Positions 27,116-36,631 of a DNA stretch of 64,000 bases are shown here, one piece after another. The stretch lies in NCBI GenBank assembly GCA_045653425.1, contig JAZOLU010000008.1:18968-82967 (forward strand), written 5' to 3'. The notes below the pieces were generated by a model. It did not search any database. It had not been told where the DNA came from and saw only the letters and a list, made by a program, of their open reading frames with translations. Both the position numbers and the translations under genes were made by a program. Source of the stretch: RGIG3009 sp045653425. Its GTDB lineage: Bacteria; Bacillota; Clostridia; Oscillospirales; Acutalibacteraceae. The stretch's first letter is position 1. Each line of letters starts with the position of its first letter.

Positions 27116-28216
27116 ATGTTACAACGACTGAGCGAAGTGGAAAAACGCTACGAGGAATTGATGGCGCGATTGTGCGACCCATCGGTTGTTTCGCAAGCAG
27201 AAACTTACCGCACTTTGATGAAAGAAAGCAGTGAGTTGGAGCCGGTGGTAACGGCGTATCGCGCCTATGCTTGCGCTTGCAAACGCGAGCAAGAGGCAAA
27301 GGAATTGCTTGCGGGCGGCGGGCTGGACCGGGAACTTAGGGAATTGGCGGAAGAAGAATTGGCAGACAGCCGCGCGACAGTGGAACAGTTAACCGAAGAA
27401 CTGCGTGTGTTGTTGCTCCCGCGCGACCCTAACGACAGCCGCAATGTGATTTTGGAAATTCGTGCCGGTGCGGGTGGCGAGGAATCGGCATTGTTTGCCG
27501 GCAGTTTGTTGCGGATGTACACACTGTATGCGCAAACGCAGGGGTATCGTCTGGAAGTGGTAAACGCCAACGAAACGGAACTCGGCGGTTACAAAGAAGT
27601 GAGTTGTACCGTGACCGGAGATGGGGCATACAGCCGTTTGAAGTTTGAAAGTGGGGTGCACCGCGTTCAGCGCGTGCCGGAAACCGAAACCGGCGGGCGA
27701 ATTCACACCTCCACCGCCACGGTGGCGGTACTGCCGGAGGCGGAGGAAGTGGAACTGACCATTGCGCCCACCGATTTGCAAATTGACACCTACCGTTCCA
27801 GCGGTGCGGGCGGTCAGCATATTAACAAAACGGAATCCGCCATTCGCATTACCCACCTGCCCACGGGTATGGTGGTGGAATGTCAGGATGAACGGAGCCA
27901 GCATAAAAACAAAGAAAAAGCCATGCGAGTGTTGCGAGCTCGTCTGTTTGAGCAATTGCAAAATGAGCAGCAATCTGCCATTGCCGCCGACCGCCGCGCA
28001 CAGGTGGGAACCGGCGACCGCAGCGAGCGAATTCGCACTTACAATTTTCCACAGGGGCGGGTAACCGACCACCGCATTGGGTTAACCTTGTACAAACTGG
28101 ATTCGGTGCTGAACGGTGCGTTGGATGAGGTAGTGGATGCGCTCATCACCGCCGACCGTGCCGAAAAACTGCAAAGAGGGCAAACGTATGCAAACAAAGC
28201 ATTTGACAGCGAGTGA
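27116..28216 (+). CDS. prfA: peptide chain release factor 1
   Basis: 366 residues. The GGQ loop that triggers peptidyl-tRNA hydrolysis is in YRSSGAGGQHINKTESA, and the stop-codon recognition region is typical of class I factors reading UAA/UAG (IRAGAGGEESALFAGSLLRMY in domain 2). GAGGAGG ribosome site; start at 27116 gives the canonical N-terminus MLQRLSEVEKRYEEL. The 3' end overlaps the next gene by 29 bases, indicating coupled translation. No prmC lies next to it; instead a Sua5 gene follows directly. Confidence 0.96.
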   Translation: MLQRLSEVEKRYEELMARLCDPSVVSQAETYRTLMKESSELEPVVTAYRAYACACKREQEAKELLAGGGLDRELRELAEEELADSRATVEQLTEELRVLLLPRDPNDSRNVILEIRAGAGGEESALFAGSLLRMYTLYAQTQGYRLEVVNANETELGGYKEVSCTVTGDGAYSRLKFESGVHRVQRVPETETGGRIHTSTATVAVLPEAEEVELTIAPTDLQIDTYRSSGAGGQHINKTESAIRITHLPTGMVVECQDERSQHKNKEKAMRVLRARLFEQLQNEQQSAIAADRRAQVGTGDRSERIRTYNFPQGRVTDHRIGLTLYKLDSVLNGALDEVVDALITADRAEKLQRGQTYANKAFDSE

Positions 28217-29204
28217 AGAGGATATACGTACCGCCGCGGCGTTGTTGTCCGCGGGGGAATTGGTTGCTATTCCCACCGAAACGGTATACGGCTTGGCGGC
28301 AGATGCCCGCAACGGCGCAGCGGTGGCTTCCATTTTTCGCGCCAAGGGTCGTCCCGCGGATAATCCGCTGATTGTACATATTGCGCAGTGGGAGCAACTT
28401 AACGGCTTGGTGCGTGATATCCCGCCGGTGGCACGCGCGTTGGCGCAAGCATTTTGGCCGGGGCCGCTAACTATGATTTTTAACAAAGCCCACGACGTTC
28501 CGGGCGAAGTTACGGCGGGTTTATCCACGGTGGCAGTGCGTATGCCGTCGCATCCGGTAGCGCGACGCATTATTGAACTTTCTTGCCCACTCGCGGCACC
28601 TTCTGCCAACCGTTCCGGCAGTCCCAGCCCTACGGATGCACACCGCGTGGCACAGGATATGGACGGGCGCATTGCCGCGGTGGTGGATGCCGGTGCGTGT
28701 GATGTCGGCGTGGAGTCCACGGTAGTTACGGTAACGGATAATCGCGTGCGGGTGTTGCGTCCGGGCGCGGTAACGGTGGAAATGATGCAAGCGGTTGTTG
28801 GTGCGGTGGAAGTGGATGCCGCCGTGTTGCAACCCTTGGGCGACGGGGCGCAGGCCGCTTCCCCCGGTATGAAATACAAACATTACGCCCCGCAAGCGCG
28901 GGTGATACTGGTGCGCGGCACGGCGGATGCGTACCGTCGTTATGTGAACAAAAATGCTGCGGATGGCGTGATGGCACTGTGCTTTGACGGCGAGGAAACG
29001 GGGCTGGATGTGCCGTACCTCACTTATGGACGGCGGGACGATGCCGCCTCGCAAGCGCGACGCGTGTTTGAAGCATTGCGCCGGTTGGATGAACGCGGCG
29101 CAACCGTGGCGTATACGGCGTGCCCCACGCCCGAAGGAATTGGGTTGGCGGTGTATAACCGTTTGTTGCGCGCGGCGGGATTTGAGGTGATTATGCTTGA
29201 CTAA
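28188..29204 (+). CDS. tsaC: L-threonylcarbamoyladenylate synthase (Sua5/YwlC type)
   Basis: 338 residues. The N-terminal YrdC domain has GELVAIPTETVYGLAADA, KGRPADNPLIVHI and CPLAAPSANRSGSPSPT (substrate and ATP binding). The C-terminal Sua5 domain (about residues 230-338) marks the long form. It makes threonylcarbamoyl-AMP for t6A37 of ANN-decoding tRNAs. The ATG at 28188 follows AGAGGG and lies inside the end of prfA. The coaE start overlaps its stop by 8 bases. Confidence 0.93.
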   Translation: MQTKHLTASEEDIRTAAALLSAGELVAIPTETVYGLAADARNGAAVASIFRAKGRPADNPLIVHIAQWEQLNGLVRDIPPVARALAQAFWPGPLTMIFNKAHDVPGEVTAGLSTVAVRMPSHPVARRIIELSCPLAAPSANRSGSPSPTDAHRVAQDMDGRIAAVVDAGACDVGVESTVVTVTDNRVRVLRPGAVTVEMMQAVVGAVEVDAAVLQPLGDGAQAASPGMKYKHYAPQARVILVRGTADAYRRYVNKNAADGVMALCFDGEETGLDVPYLTYGRRDDAASQARRVFEALRRLDERGATVAYTACPTPEGIGLAVYNRLLRAAGFEVIMLD

Positions 29205-29799
29205 CACGTTGGTAATCGGGTTAACCGGTTCAACCGGTGCCGGCAAAAGCACGGTATCGCGTATGCTTTTGGCAGATGGCTTTTACGTGATAGATGCCGA
29301 TGCCTTGGCGCGGGAGGCAGTCGCTCCCGGTTCGCCGTGCTTGCGTGCCATTGCGGAGCAATTTTCGTCGGCGGTGCTCAATAAGGATGGCTCGCTCAAC
29401 CGTGCGGCGTTGGCACAAATGGCGTTTGCCACACCCGCCGCCACGGAAGCGTTAAATGCCATTGTACATCCTACCGTAATTGCTATGATGAACGAGCGGC
29501 TGGCGGCCGCCCAAAAGCGGGGGGAACGCACGGTGCTGTTGGATGTCCCGTTACTGTTTCAAACACATACAGAATCACTGTGCGACAGTACACTTGCCAT
29601 TACCGCGCCGCCGTCGGTGCGGTGTGCGCGCATTTGCGAACGGGACGGGCTCACGCCCGCGCAGGCTTTGGCGCGTATGAACGCTCAACCGCCCGATTCG
29701 TATTACGCCGAGCGGGCAACTCACACGTTGGAAAACACCGGTGATGTATCGGCACTGCGCAAAGCGGTGGACGATTGGCGTCGCAGCATAGGGAGGTAA
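29197..29799 (+). CDS. coaE: dephospho-CoA kinase
   Basis: 200 residues. The Walker A loop is IGLTGSTGAGKSTVSRML at residues 6-23. DADALAREAVAPGSP and VLLDVPLLFQTHTE match the CoaE CoA-binding and lid regions. It phosphorylates dephospho-CoA, the last step of CoA synthesis. The start is TTG at 29197, with GAGGTGAT about 8 bases upstream; the annotated frame has no better choice. It sits between sua5 and a lytic transglycosylase, all within a few bases. Confidence 0.94.
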   Translation: MTNTLVIGLTGSTGAGKSTVSRMLLADGFYVIDADALAREAVAPGSPCLRAIAEQFSSAVLNKDGSLNRAALAQMAFATPAATEALNAIVHPTVIAMMNERLAAAQKRGERTVLLDVPLLFQTHTESLCDSTLAITAPPSVRCARICERDGLTPAQALARMNAQPPDSYYAERATHTLENTGDVSALRKAVDDWRRSIGR

Positions 29800-29803
29800 C
29801 GGT

Positions 29804-30388
29804 TTGACCAAACGAGTAAAGCAATGGCTGTGGTGGCTTTTGTTGGCGGTGGTTGCGTTGGCAGTAGCGGTAGGGCTATTTCGCTGGGGGTATGACACCT
29901 ATTTAAAGGCGGCATACCCGCTGGAATATGAGGACTATGTCGCCGCTTCTGCCGCGGAATACGATTTGCCGCCCACGCTGGTATATGCGGTTATTCATAC
30001 CGAAAGCCATTTTGACCCGAATGCGGTTTCTTCGGCGGGTGCTAAGGGATTAATGCAGTTAATGGATGCCACATACGAATGGATACAAACCCAAATGACG
30101 GGCGAAACACAGCCATCGGAACGTATTTACGACCCGCAAGTGAACATCCGTTGCGGGTGTCGGGTGCTGGATGTTTTAATGAGCCAGTTTGACAACACGG
30201 AAACCGCGCTGGCGGCGTATAACGCGGGAAGCGGCAACGTGTCCAAATGGTTGAAAAACCCAGAGTATTCCGATGACGGCGTTACCTTAAAAGAAATTCC
30301 CGTCCGGGAAACGCGCAACTATGTAAAACGCGTGTTAAAAGCGTGGGAACGGTATCAAACTATATACGAATGGGAAACGGAGGAATAA
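29804..30388 (+). CDS. membrane-anchored lytic transglycosylase (SLT domain)
   Basis: 194 residues. One N-terminal helix (WWLLLAVVALAVAVGLF), then a goose-lysozyme-like SLT domain: VIHTESHFDPNAVSSAGAKGLMQLM holds the catalytic Glu, followed by AYNAGSGNVSKWL. The family cleaves peptidoglycan glycans to form anhydro-muropeptides. The conserved coaE-adjacent position with this SLT protein is frequent in Clostridia. It starts with TTG after GGGAGG. Confidence 0.9.
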   Translation: MTKRVKQWLWWLLLAVVALAVAVGLFRWGYDTYLKAAYPLEYEDYVAASAAEYDLPPTLVYAVIHTESHFDPNAVSSAGAKGLMQLMDATYEWIQTQMTGETQPSERIYDPQVNIRCGCRVLDVLMSQFDNTETALAAYNAGSGNVSKWLKNPEYSDDGVTLKEIPVRETRNYVKRVLKAWERYQTIYEWETEE

Positions 30389-30391
30389 TGT

Positions 30392-31804
30392 ATGGCAGAA
30401 AAAAGTCAGAACGAGGCATTGCGTGAGCAACTACTGTACCAACCGAAAAGTGCGTATCGGGTGGTGTCGGATGATGAATTGCGTGAGGCAGAGACCTACT
30501 GTGAAGGGTACAAGCATTTTTTGGATGCTGCAAAAATTGAGCGCGAAGCCGTAACCGAGGCAATCCGCTTGGCGGAGGAACAGGGCTTTGTTCCGTTTGA
30601 CCGGCACAGTACACTGAAAGCGGGCGACCGTGTTTATGTGAACAACCGCGGTAAGGCATTGATTTTGGCGGTTATCGGAGAAAAATCCATTGAGGAGGGC
30701 ATCTCCATTGCCGCGGCACACATTGACTCGCCCCGTTTGGATTTGAAACCCAATCCGTTGTACGAGGACCACGAATTGGCGTATTTTGACACGCACTACT
30801 ACGGCGGCACTAAAAAGTACCAGTGGACGGCGGTGCCGCTCGCGTTGCACGGCGTGGTTGTGCGGCAGGATGGCACCCGCGTGAACATTGTTATTGGCGA
30901 GGCGGCGGAGGACCCTGTGTTCTGCGTGACCGACTTGTTGCCGCATTTGGGTGCCAATCAAATGAAAAAGACCGCCGCCGAGGTGATTGACGGCGAAAAT
31001 TTGAACATTCTTATCGGTTCGCGCCCGCTGTGCGATGACGAGGGCGGCGATGCCGTAAAACTCAACATTTTGCGTATTCTTTCCGAAAAATACGGTATTA
31101 CAGAACGTGATTTTCTTTCTGCCGAATTGGAAATGGTACCGGCGTTTGGTGCGCGTGACGTGGGGTTGGACCGTAGTCTTATTGGCGCATACGGACACGA
31201 TGACCGCGTGTGTGCCTATCCGGCACTTACTGCCCTGTTTGCCTTAAAACAACCGGCGTATACCGCTGTAACGGTGCTGGCGGATAAAGAGGAAACCGGC
31301 TCGGAGGGCAACACCGGTATGCAATCCGCCTTTTTGAAGTATTTTGTGGAGGATTTGGCGGCCGCATTTGGTGTGGAGGGTCGTCACGTTCTCAGCCGCT
31401 CGCTGTGCTTGTCGGCGGATGTGAATGTGGCGTTTGACCCCATTTACCCCGAGGTGGTAGAAGCGCGCAACTGCGCGGTGCTCAATCGCGGTGTGGTGTT
31501 AACAAAATACACCGGTTCACGCGGCAAATCCGACACAAGCGATGCCTCGGCGGAGTTAATGGGCTTTTTCCGCCGTGTTATGGAGCAAAACGACGTTTTG
31601 TGGCAAATTGGGGAACTGGGCCGCGTAGACGTAGGCGGTGGTGGTACGGTGGCAAAGTATATTGCCGACCTTAACGTAGATACCGTGGATTTGGGCGTGC
31701 CGGTGCTTTCTATGCACGCGCCGTTTGAAGTGGTGGCAAAGCCGGATGTATATATGGCTCATAAGGCATTTTTCGCCTTGCTTTCGCGCGGGGAATCCCT
31801 GTAA
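30392..31804 (+). CDS. M18 family aminopeptidase
   Basis: 470 residues. Zinc-binding residues are seen in AAHIDSPRLDLKPNP, DKEETGSEGNTGMQS, GYGHDDRV-like AYGHDDRVCAY, and the C-terminal VPVLSMHAPFEV. ATP-independent cytosolic aminopeptidases of this family remove N-terminal residues, often acidic, and form dodecamers. It starts 3 bases after the lytic transglycosylase stop and ends the DUF951-prfA-sua5-coaE-slt operon with a strong terminator. Confidence 0.92.
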   Translation: MAEKSQNEALREQLLYQPKSAYRVVSDDELREAETYCEGYKHFLDAAKIEREAVTEAIRLAEEQGFVPFDRHSTLKAGDRVYVNNRGKALILAVIGEKSIEEGISIAAAHIDSPRLDLKPNPLYEDHELAYFDTHYYGGTKKYQWTAVPLALHGVVVRQDGTRVNIVIGEAAEDPVFCVTDLLPHLGANQMKKTAAEVIDGENLNILIGSRPLCDDEGGDAVKLNILRILSEKYGITERDFLSAELEMVPAFGARDVGLDRSLIGAYGHDDRVCAYPALTALFALKQPAYTAVTVLADKEETGSEGNTGMQSAFLKYFVEDLAAAFGVEGRHVLSRSLCLSADVNVAFDPIYPEVVEARNCAVLNRGVVLTKYTGSRGKSDTSDASAELMGFFRRVMEQNDVLWQIGELGRVDVGGGGTVAKYIADLNVDTVDLGVPVLSMHAPFEVVAKPDVYMAHKAFFALLSRGESL

Positions 31805-31825
31805 TCTACACGAACCGAACAAGCC

Positions 31826-31871
31826 AAGACCTCATAGGATGGAACAAACCATCCTATGGGGTCTTTTTTTA
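31826..31871 (+). terminator. terminator of the prfA-to-M18 operon
   Basis: 17-base stem starting AAGACC, loop AACAAA, then T7. Confidence 0.93.
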
Positions 31872-31899
31872 TGGCGATTCGGCGAAAAGGAGGAGTTGT

Positions 31900-32784
31900 A
31901 TGAAAACTGTGGAAACGTTTGCCGTTATCGGCGGGGATTTACGGTCGGCATATTTGGCGGGGGCCTTGGCGGCTGAGGGGTTTCGGGTGATTAGTTCCGG
32001 TTTTGACGGCACCGAACTCCCGCCGTGTGTCACGGCGTGTACCAACCCGGTGCAAGCCATTCCGCTGGCAGATTGTGTCATTTTGCCATTACCCGTAACC
32101 ACCGACGGCGTGAATGTTAACGCGCCGTTTTCGCGCACACCCATTCCGTTAGAAACGGTTTTGCAGGCGGTGCGCGAGGAGCAGTTGTTGTTGGGCGGTC
32201 AGGTGAGTGATACCTTACACCGCGCCGCGGCATTGCGCGGGTTAACGGTGGCAGATTACTTTTCTCGCGAGGAGTTGGCGGTACTTAACGCCGTTCCCAC
32301 GGCGGAGGGAGCTATCCAACTGGCTATGGAGGAGTTACCCATAACGTTAGCGGGGTCGCGGTGTTTAATTACCGGTTACGGACGCTGTGCGCGCGTTTTG
32401 GCACGCTTGTTACGGGCACTGGACGCACACGTAACCGTGGCGGCTCGTCGTTGTTCCGACCGTGCGTGGGCGGCGGCTCAGGGGTGCAAAGCTATGGAAT
32501 TAACGGCGCTTAGCGGCAAAGAACAATACGATGTTATTTTTAACACCGTACCGCACCGCATTTTCACCAAAGAGGTGTTGGAAAAGCTGGATGGCGGCAC
32601 GTTGCTGATTGATTTGGCATCACGTCCCGGCGGGGTAGATTTTAACGCCGCGGCGCAATTACGTCTCAAAACCGTTTGGGCGTTGTCGTTGCCGGGGCGT
32701 GTGGCTCCCAAAACCGCGGGCGAAATTATTAAGCAGACCATTGTGAATATGATTAAGGAGGAACCGACGTGGATACTAAAATAG
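31900..32784 (+). CDS. dpaA: dipicolinate synthase subunit A
   Basis: 294 residues (SpoVFA). An N-terminal segment FAVIGGDLRSAYLAGALAAEG and a second nucleotide-binding motif CLITGYGRCARVLARLLRALD near residue 155 are typical of DpaA. With DpaB it converts dihydrodipicolinate to dipicolinic acid, the calcium chelator of the spore core. AGGAGG precedes the ATG. Its last 16 bases overlap dpaB. Expression in the mother cell late in sporulation is expected, although I cannot define a sigma-K box with confidence. Confidence 0.93.
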   Translation: MKTVETFAVIGGDLRSAYLAGALAAEGFRVISSGFDGTELPPCVTACTNPVQAIPLADCVILPLPVTTDGVNVNAPFSRTPIPLETVLQAVREEQLLLGGQVSDTLHRAAALRGLTVADYFSREELAVLNAVPTAEGAIQLAMEELPITLAGSRCLITGYGRCARVLARLLRALDAHVTVAARRCSDRAWAAAQGCKAMELTALSGKEQYDVIFNTVPHRIFTKEVLEKLDGGTLLIDLASRPGGVDFNAAAQLRLKTVWALSLPGRVAPKTAGEIIKQTIVNMIKEEPTWILK

Positions 32785-33338
32785 GGTTTGCACTGTGTGG
32801 CTCATTTTGTACGTTCCACCGCGCATTGGAGCAAATGGAAACTCTCACCGCGGAGGGAATGTCGGTAACACCGATATTGTCGTTTTGTGCGGCTACCACC
32901 GACACCCGTTTTGGCACGGCTGCGGGGTGGCTTGAGCGGTTTCGAAAGGTAACCGGTAACGAACCGTTACTTACGTTGACCGAAGTGGAACCCATTGGCC
33001 CCAAAGGGTATTTTGACGTACTGGTGGTGGCACCGTGTACCGGCAGTACGCTGGGGCGGTTGGCAAACGGTATTAGTGATACGCCGGTGGCATTGGCGGT
33101 AAAATCACAGTTGCGCCGCAATCGCCCTGTGGTTATTGCGGTATCCACCAACGATGCCTTGGGATTTTCAATGCGTAACATTGCCTTGCTTAAAAATAGC
33201 AAAAATTTGTATTTTGTACCGATGTCACAAGACGATGCCACTAACAAGCCCAATTCGTTGGTGGCGGATTTTACCAGACTTTCCTCAGCCATTCACGCGG
33301 CGCAGGTGGGAGTTCAACTGCAGCCGTTGTTTGAATGA
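32769..33338 (+). CDS. dpaB: dipicolinate synthase subunit B (flavoprotein)
   Basis: 189 residues of the flavoprotein/decarboxylase fold: IGFALCGSFCTFHRA at the N-terminus, LVVAPCTGSTLGRLANGISDTPV in the middle, and AVSTNDALGFSMRNI. It is the FMN-binding partner of DpaA. It starts with GTG after GAGGAACC inside the end of dpaA, and its stop overlaps the next ATG by four bases, so the three genes form one translationally coupled unit. Confidence 0.93.
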   Translation: MDTKIGFALCGSFCTFHRALEQMETLTAEGMSVTPILSFCAATTDTRFGTAAGWLERFRKVTGNEPLLTLTEVEPIGPKGYFDVLVVAPCTGSTLGRLANGISDTPVALAVKSQLRRNRPVVIAVSTNDALGFSMRNIALLKNSKNLYFVPMSQDDATNKPNSLVADFTRLSSAIHAAQVGVQLQPLFE

Positions 33339-34012
33339 GACGGCGTTCTCGCCACCGTTTTCGTCGCCTGCAAGCGTGTGTCTGCTTACTGTTGGCGGCG
33401 GGAATCCTGCTTGCCGGTGTGGTGGCGGTGGATGCCCGGCTGAGACCTATTATTCAAAGTTACGGGCAAATGTCGGCACGGCGCAGTGCTATGCTGGCGG
33501 TGCACACCGGTGTGGAGCGGGTATTGGCGGAACAAGAGGCAACCTACCGCGATTTTATCATTTTGGAACGCAGTGCCGATGGGCGGGTGCTTTCGGCAGA
33601 AACCAACGTTACGGCAATTAACCGCTTAAAAGCGGCGGCATCCAACGCCGTTATGTCAGAACTGGCGGCGCGCGAGCAACAAACGGTGCGTATTCCACTG
33701 GGCAGCTTGCTGGGCGGCAGCTTTTTTACCGGACGCGGGCCGTTTTTACCCATTACGGTGCACACGTCCGGTACGGTGCTCACCACGTTATCCGGCACGT
33801 TTACGGATGCCGGTATTAACCAAACCAACCACAGCTTGTATTTGGATATGACGGTGATGATGACCGGCACATTGCCGTTGGAACGGGTATCGGTGGAACT
33901 GACCACGCGATTTTTGGTGTGTGAGACGGTGCTGGTGGGGGATGTGCCGGAAACGGTATTTCAGGTGGATTTCGGAGAAGCGTTAAACGGAATTTTCGGC
34001 TCAACCGATTGA
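33335..34012 (+). CDS. yunB: sporulation protein YunB family
   Basis: 225 residues. A basic N-terminus (RRRSRHRFRR), one membrane helix (CVCLLLAAGILLAGVVAV), then an extracytoplasmic domain with VTAINRLKAAASNAV, IPLGSLLGGSFFTGRGP and TDAGINQTNHSLYLDMTV, the last being the best-conserved YunB segment. The family is found in spore formers and is sigma-E controlled in Bacillus, with a mild germination or coat role. Coupling with dpaAB by a four-base overlap makes a three-gene sporulation operon. Confidence 0.88.
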   Translation: MRRRSRHRFRRLQACVCLLLAAGILLAGVVAVDARLRPIIQSYGQMSARRSAMLAVHTGVERVLAEQEATYRDFIILERSADGRVLSAETNVTAINRLKAAASNAVMSELAAREQQTVRIPLGSLLGGSFFTGRGPFLPITVHTSGTVLTTLSGTFTDAGINQTNHSLYLDMTVMMTGTLPLERVSVELTTRFLVCETVLVGDVPETVFQVDFGEALNGIFGSTD

Positions 34013-34037
34013 AAAACGCGGAAAAGTTTGGTATACT
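34009..34037 (+). promoter_or_regulatory. ligA promoter
   Basis: TTGAAA (34009-34014) overlaps the yunB stop; 17 bases later TATACT (34032-34037) preceded by TGG, an extended -10. It separates vegetative ligA from the sporulation operon. Confidence 0.75.
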
Positions 34038-34073
34038 AACAGTTGTAAACGCCAAATTAAAGGAAGTGGACGT

Positions 34074-36050
34074 ATGGATTTTGAAACAGCACGCTCCCGT
34101 ATTCAGGAATTGCGGCAGGAAATCGAATACCATAGCCGTCGCTATTACGATGAAGATTCGCCCGAAATTGAGGACGACGAGTTTGACCGACTGACGCAGG
34201 AATTGCGCCGGTTAGAGGAAGCGTACCCGCAGTTAATCACGGCGGATTCCTATACCCAGCGGGTGCACGGGGAAGTTTCCCGTCAATTCACGCCGGTGGA
34301 ACACGAAGTACCGTTGGGCAGTTTGCAAGACGTATTTTCGCTGGATGAAGTACTTGATTTTGACCGCCGTGTGCGGGAAGAACTGGAACATCCGGTGTAC
34401 GTGGTAGAGCCCAAAATTGACGGGTTATCGGTGGCACTGGAATACCGCGACGGTGTGTTTGTGCGCGGTGCTACCCGCGGCGACGGGCAAACCGGCGAGG
34501 ATGTGTCTGCCAACCTGCGCACGGTGGCGGATATCCCCGGGCGACTTACGCACGCGGTAAAACGCTTAATTGTACGTGGCGAGGTATATATGCCGCGCGG
34601 GCAATTTGCCGCGTTGGTGGGGCAACAAGAGGAAAACGGCGAAAAGCCGTTCAAAAACCCGCGCAACGCGGCGGCGGGGTCGTTGCGGCAAAAGGACCCG
34701 GCAGTGACCAAACAACGGGGTTTGTCCGTGTTTGTGTTTAACTGGCAAATGGCGGAGGGGGTCGAGGTATCTTCTCACGCCGAGTCGCTGGAATATATGC
34801 GCAAACTGGGGTTTTCGGTTATTCCGTTTTATTGCCGCACCGATTCCATAACAAAAGTATTGGAAGAAATAGGGCGCATTGGTGAACAACGCAACTCGTT
34901 GCCGTTTGACATTGACGGCGCGGTGGTAAAAGTGGACAATTTTGCGGACCGCGCTCGTTTGGGCAGCACCAGCAAATACCCACGGTGGGCGGTGGCGTAC
35001 AAATACCCTCCGGAGGAAAAGGAAACGGTGCTGCGTGATGTAGAAATTACGGTGGGGCGCACCGGCGTTCTTACGCCCACCGGCGTGTTTGAGCCGGTTA
35101 CACTGGCGGGAACAACAGTGAGCCGTGCCACGCTGCACAATGCGGAGTTCATTCGCGAAAAAGGGTTGGCCATTGGGGACACGGTTGTGCTGCGCAAAGC
35201 GGGCGATATTATTCCGGAAGTGTTGCGCGTGGTGAAACACGCGGGCGGCGAAACGTATACACTGCCGCCGGCGTGTCCGTCCTGCGGGCAAGCGGTATCG
35301 CACGAACAGGGGGAAGCCGCTTTGCGTTGCGCCAATGCGGAATGTCCGGCGCAACGTATTCAGCGGTTAATTCACTTTGCCTCGCGCGATGCAATGGATA
35401 TTGACGGGCTTGGCCCCGCGGTGATAGAACAATTGGTGGCCGAGGGGCTAATTACCCACATTGACGATTTGTACACGCTGGACCGTGATGCCGTGTGCGC
35501 GTTAGAGCGTAAGGGTGATAAATCGGCAGAAAATCTGCTCAAAGCGATTGATGCTTCACGCACGGCGGATTTGTCACGCTTGCTGTTTGCCTTGGGAATT
35601 CGCCACATTGGGCAAAAAGCCGCTAAACTGCTGGCACAGAGGTTTGGCAGTATGGAAGCGGTTATGGCCGCCACGCGGGAAGAACTGCTTTCCATTGATG
35701 GGTTTGGGGAAGTTATGGCGGATAATGTGCTGCGGTTTTTTGCTCTGCCGCCCTCTGTGCGGTTAATTGAGCGGTTGCGGGCGTGCGGGGTAAATATGAC
35801 TTGTACAACGCGGCCGACCGACCGCCGTTTTGACGGAATGACCTTTGTACTGACCGGCACGTTGCCCACGATGACCCGTGACGAAGCGGCGGCATTGATT
35901 GAACAGTACGGCGGCAAAACGGCAAGCAGTGTTTCCAAAAAAACAACCGTTGTGTTGGCGGGTGAAAACGCCGGCAGTAAACTGGTTAAGGCACAGTCGC
36001 TTGGGGTTCGCATTATTGACCAAGCGACGTTTGAAGAATGGCTAAAATGA
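34074..36050 (+). CDS. ligA: NAD-dependent DNA ligase
   Basis: 658 residues, usual length. The order is the Ia domain for NAD (YYDEDSPEIEDDEFDRL), the adenylation site VEPKIDGLSVALEY with the catalytic Lys near residue 113, an OB domain, a four-cysteine zinc finger (CPSCGQ at about 400 and CANAECPAQ), helix-hairpin-helix repeats and a C-terminal BRCT domain (GMTFVLTGTLPTMTRDEA to the end). AGGAAG ribosome site. It seals nicks in replication and repair. Confidence 0.97.
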   Translation: MDFETARSRIQELRQEIEYHSRRYYDEDSPEIEDDEFDRLTQELRRLEEAYPQLITADSYTQRVHGEVSRQFTPVEHEVPLGSLQDVFSLDEVLDFDRRVREELEHPVYVVEPKIDGLSVALEYRDGVFVRGATRGDGQTGEDVSANLRTVADIPGRLTHAVKRLIVRGEVYMPRGQFAALVGQQEENGEKPFKNPRNAAAGSLRQKDPAVTKQRGLSVFVFNWQMAEGVEVSSHAESLEYMRKLGFSVIPFYCRTDSITKVLEEIGRIGEQRNSLPFDIDGAVVKVDNFADRARLGSTSKYPRWAVAYKYPPEEKETVLRDVEITVGRTGVLTPTGVFEPVTLAGTTVSRATLHNAEFIREKGLAIGDTVVLRKAGDIIPEVLRVVKHAGGETYTLPPACPSCGQAVSHEQGEAALRCANAECPAQRIQRLIHFASRDAMDIDGLGPAVIEQLVAEGLITHIDDLYTLDRDAVCALERKGDKSAENLLKAIDASRTADLSRLLFALGIRHIGQKAAKLLAQRFGSMEAVMAATREELLSIDGFGEVMADNVLRFFALPPSVRLIERLRACGVNMTCTTRPTDRRFDGMTFVLTGTLPTMTRDEAAALIEQYGGKTASSVSKKTTVVLAGENAGSKLVKAQSLGVRIIDQATFEEWLK

Positions 36051-36056
36051 TAGAAT

Positions 36057-36087
36057 ACCGCGCCGACCTACCACAGGTCGGCGCGGT
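36057..36087. terminator. bidirectional terminator after ligA
   Basis: 13-base stem ACCGCGCCGACCT with ACCAC loop, immediately before the stop of the convergent DUF47 gene. Confidence 0.8.
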
Positions 36088-36088
36088 G

Positions 36089-36631
36089 TTATGTTTGTTT
36101 AAGGAGTATCACACGCAGGGTGTTTGCTGCCGCAAGACATACGCTGGACAAACCGTGTAACGCGGTATGATACGGCTCCTCGGTGACAATGGCGTCGGCA
36201 CGCAAATGCTCAAATTCCAGTGCCGCCAGCGATTTTAGCACGGTGGCGGTGCGGGGATACGTATGCAAGGACTTTAACACCGCTTCCCAGTGCTCGCATT
36301 GCGCAGTCACGGCGCTAAGCAGCGGTGTTGCGCTTTCCGGTAACGCAGTTAACCCATAGCGGTGCAGAGTGAGCAGCACGTCCTCGGCGGCGCGGGTAAC
36401 CGACTCGGCGCATTGGCGCAACAACAGCAAATCTTCTCGGTCAAACGGGGTGATAAAAGCGTGGCGTAGTTCTTCAAAGGTGGCCTGCATTGCTAGGGCG
36501 GCGGTGTGGCGGCGCAGGTGTACTTCACGCACGGTACGCTCGGTTACGGCACGCCGTTGCCGCAAATGTTGCAATACGTCTTGTGTTTGTTGCGAACTGC
36601 GGTAACACTGTTCAAAAAGAATATATCCCAT
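36089..36631 (-). CDS. DUF47 / PhoU-like protein
   Basis: 180 residues, all helical. ATFEELRHAFITPFDREDLLLLRQ is the DUF47 hallmark (HxxFITPxDREDI), seen in proteins paired with Pit phosphate permeases and related to PhoU. No pit gene is next to it here, so the partner must lie elsewhere or be absent. The ATG at 36631 follows GGGGGTG. The longer frame to 36709 adds a segment without homology-like features. Confidence 0.8.
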   Translation of the reverse strand: MGYILFEQCYRSSQQTQDVLQHLRQRRAVTERTVREVHLRRHTAALAMQATFEELRHAFITPFDREDLLLLRQCAESVTRAAEDVLLTLHRYGLTALPESATPLLSAVTAQCEHWEAVLKSLHTYPRTATVLKSLAALEFEHLRADAIVTEEPYHTALHGLSSVCLAAANTLRVILLKQT

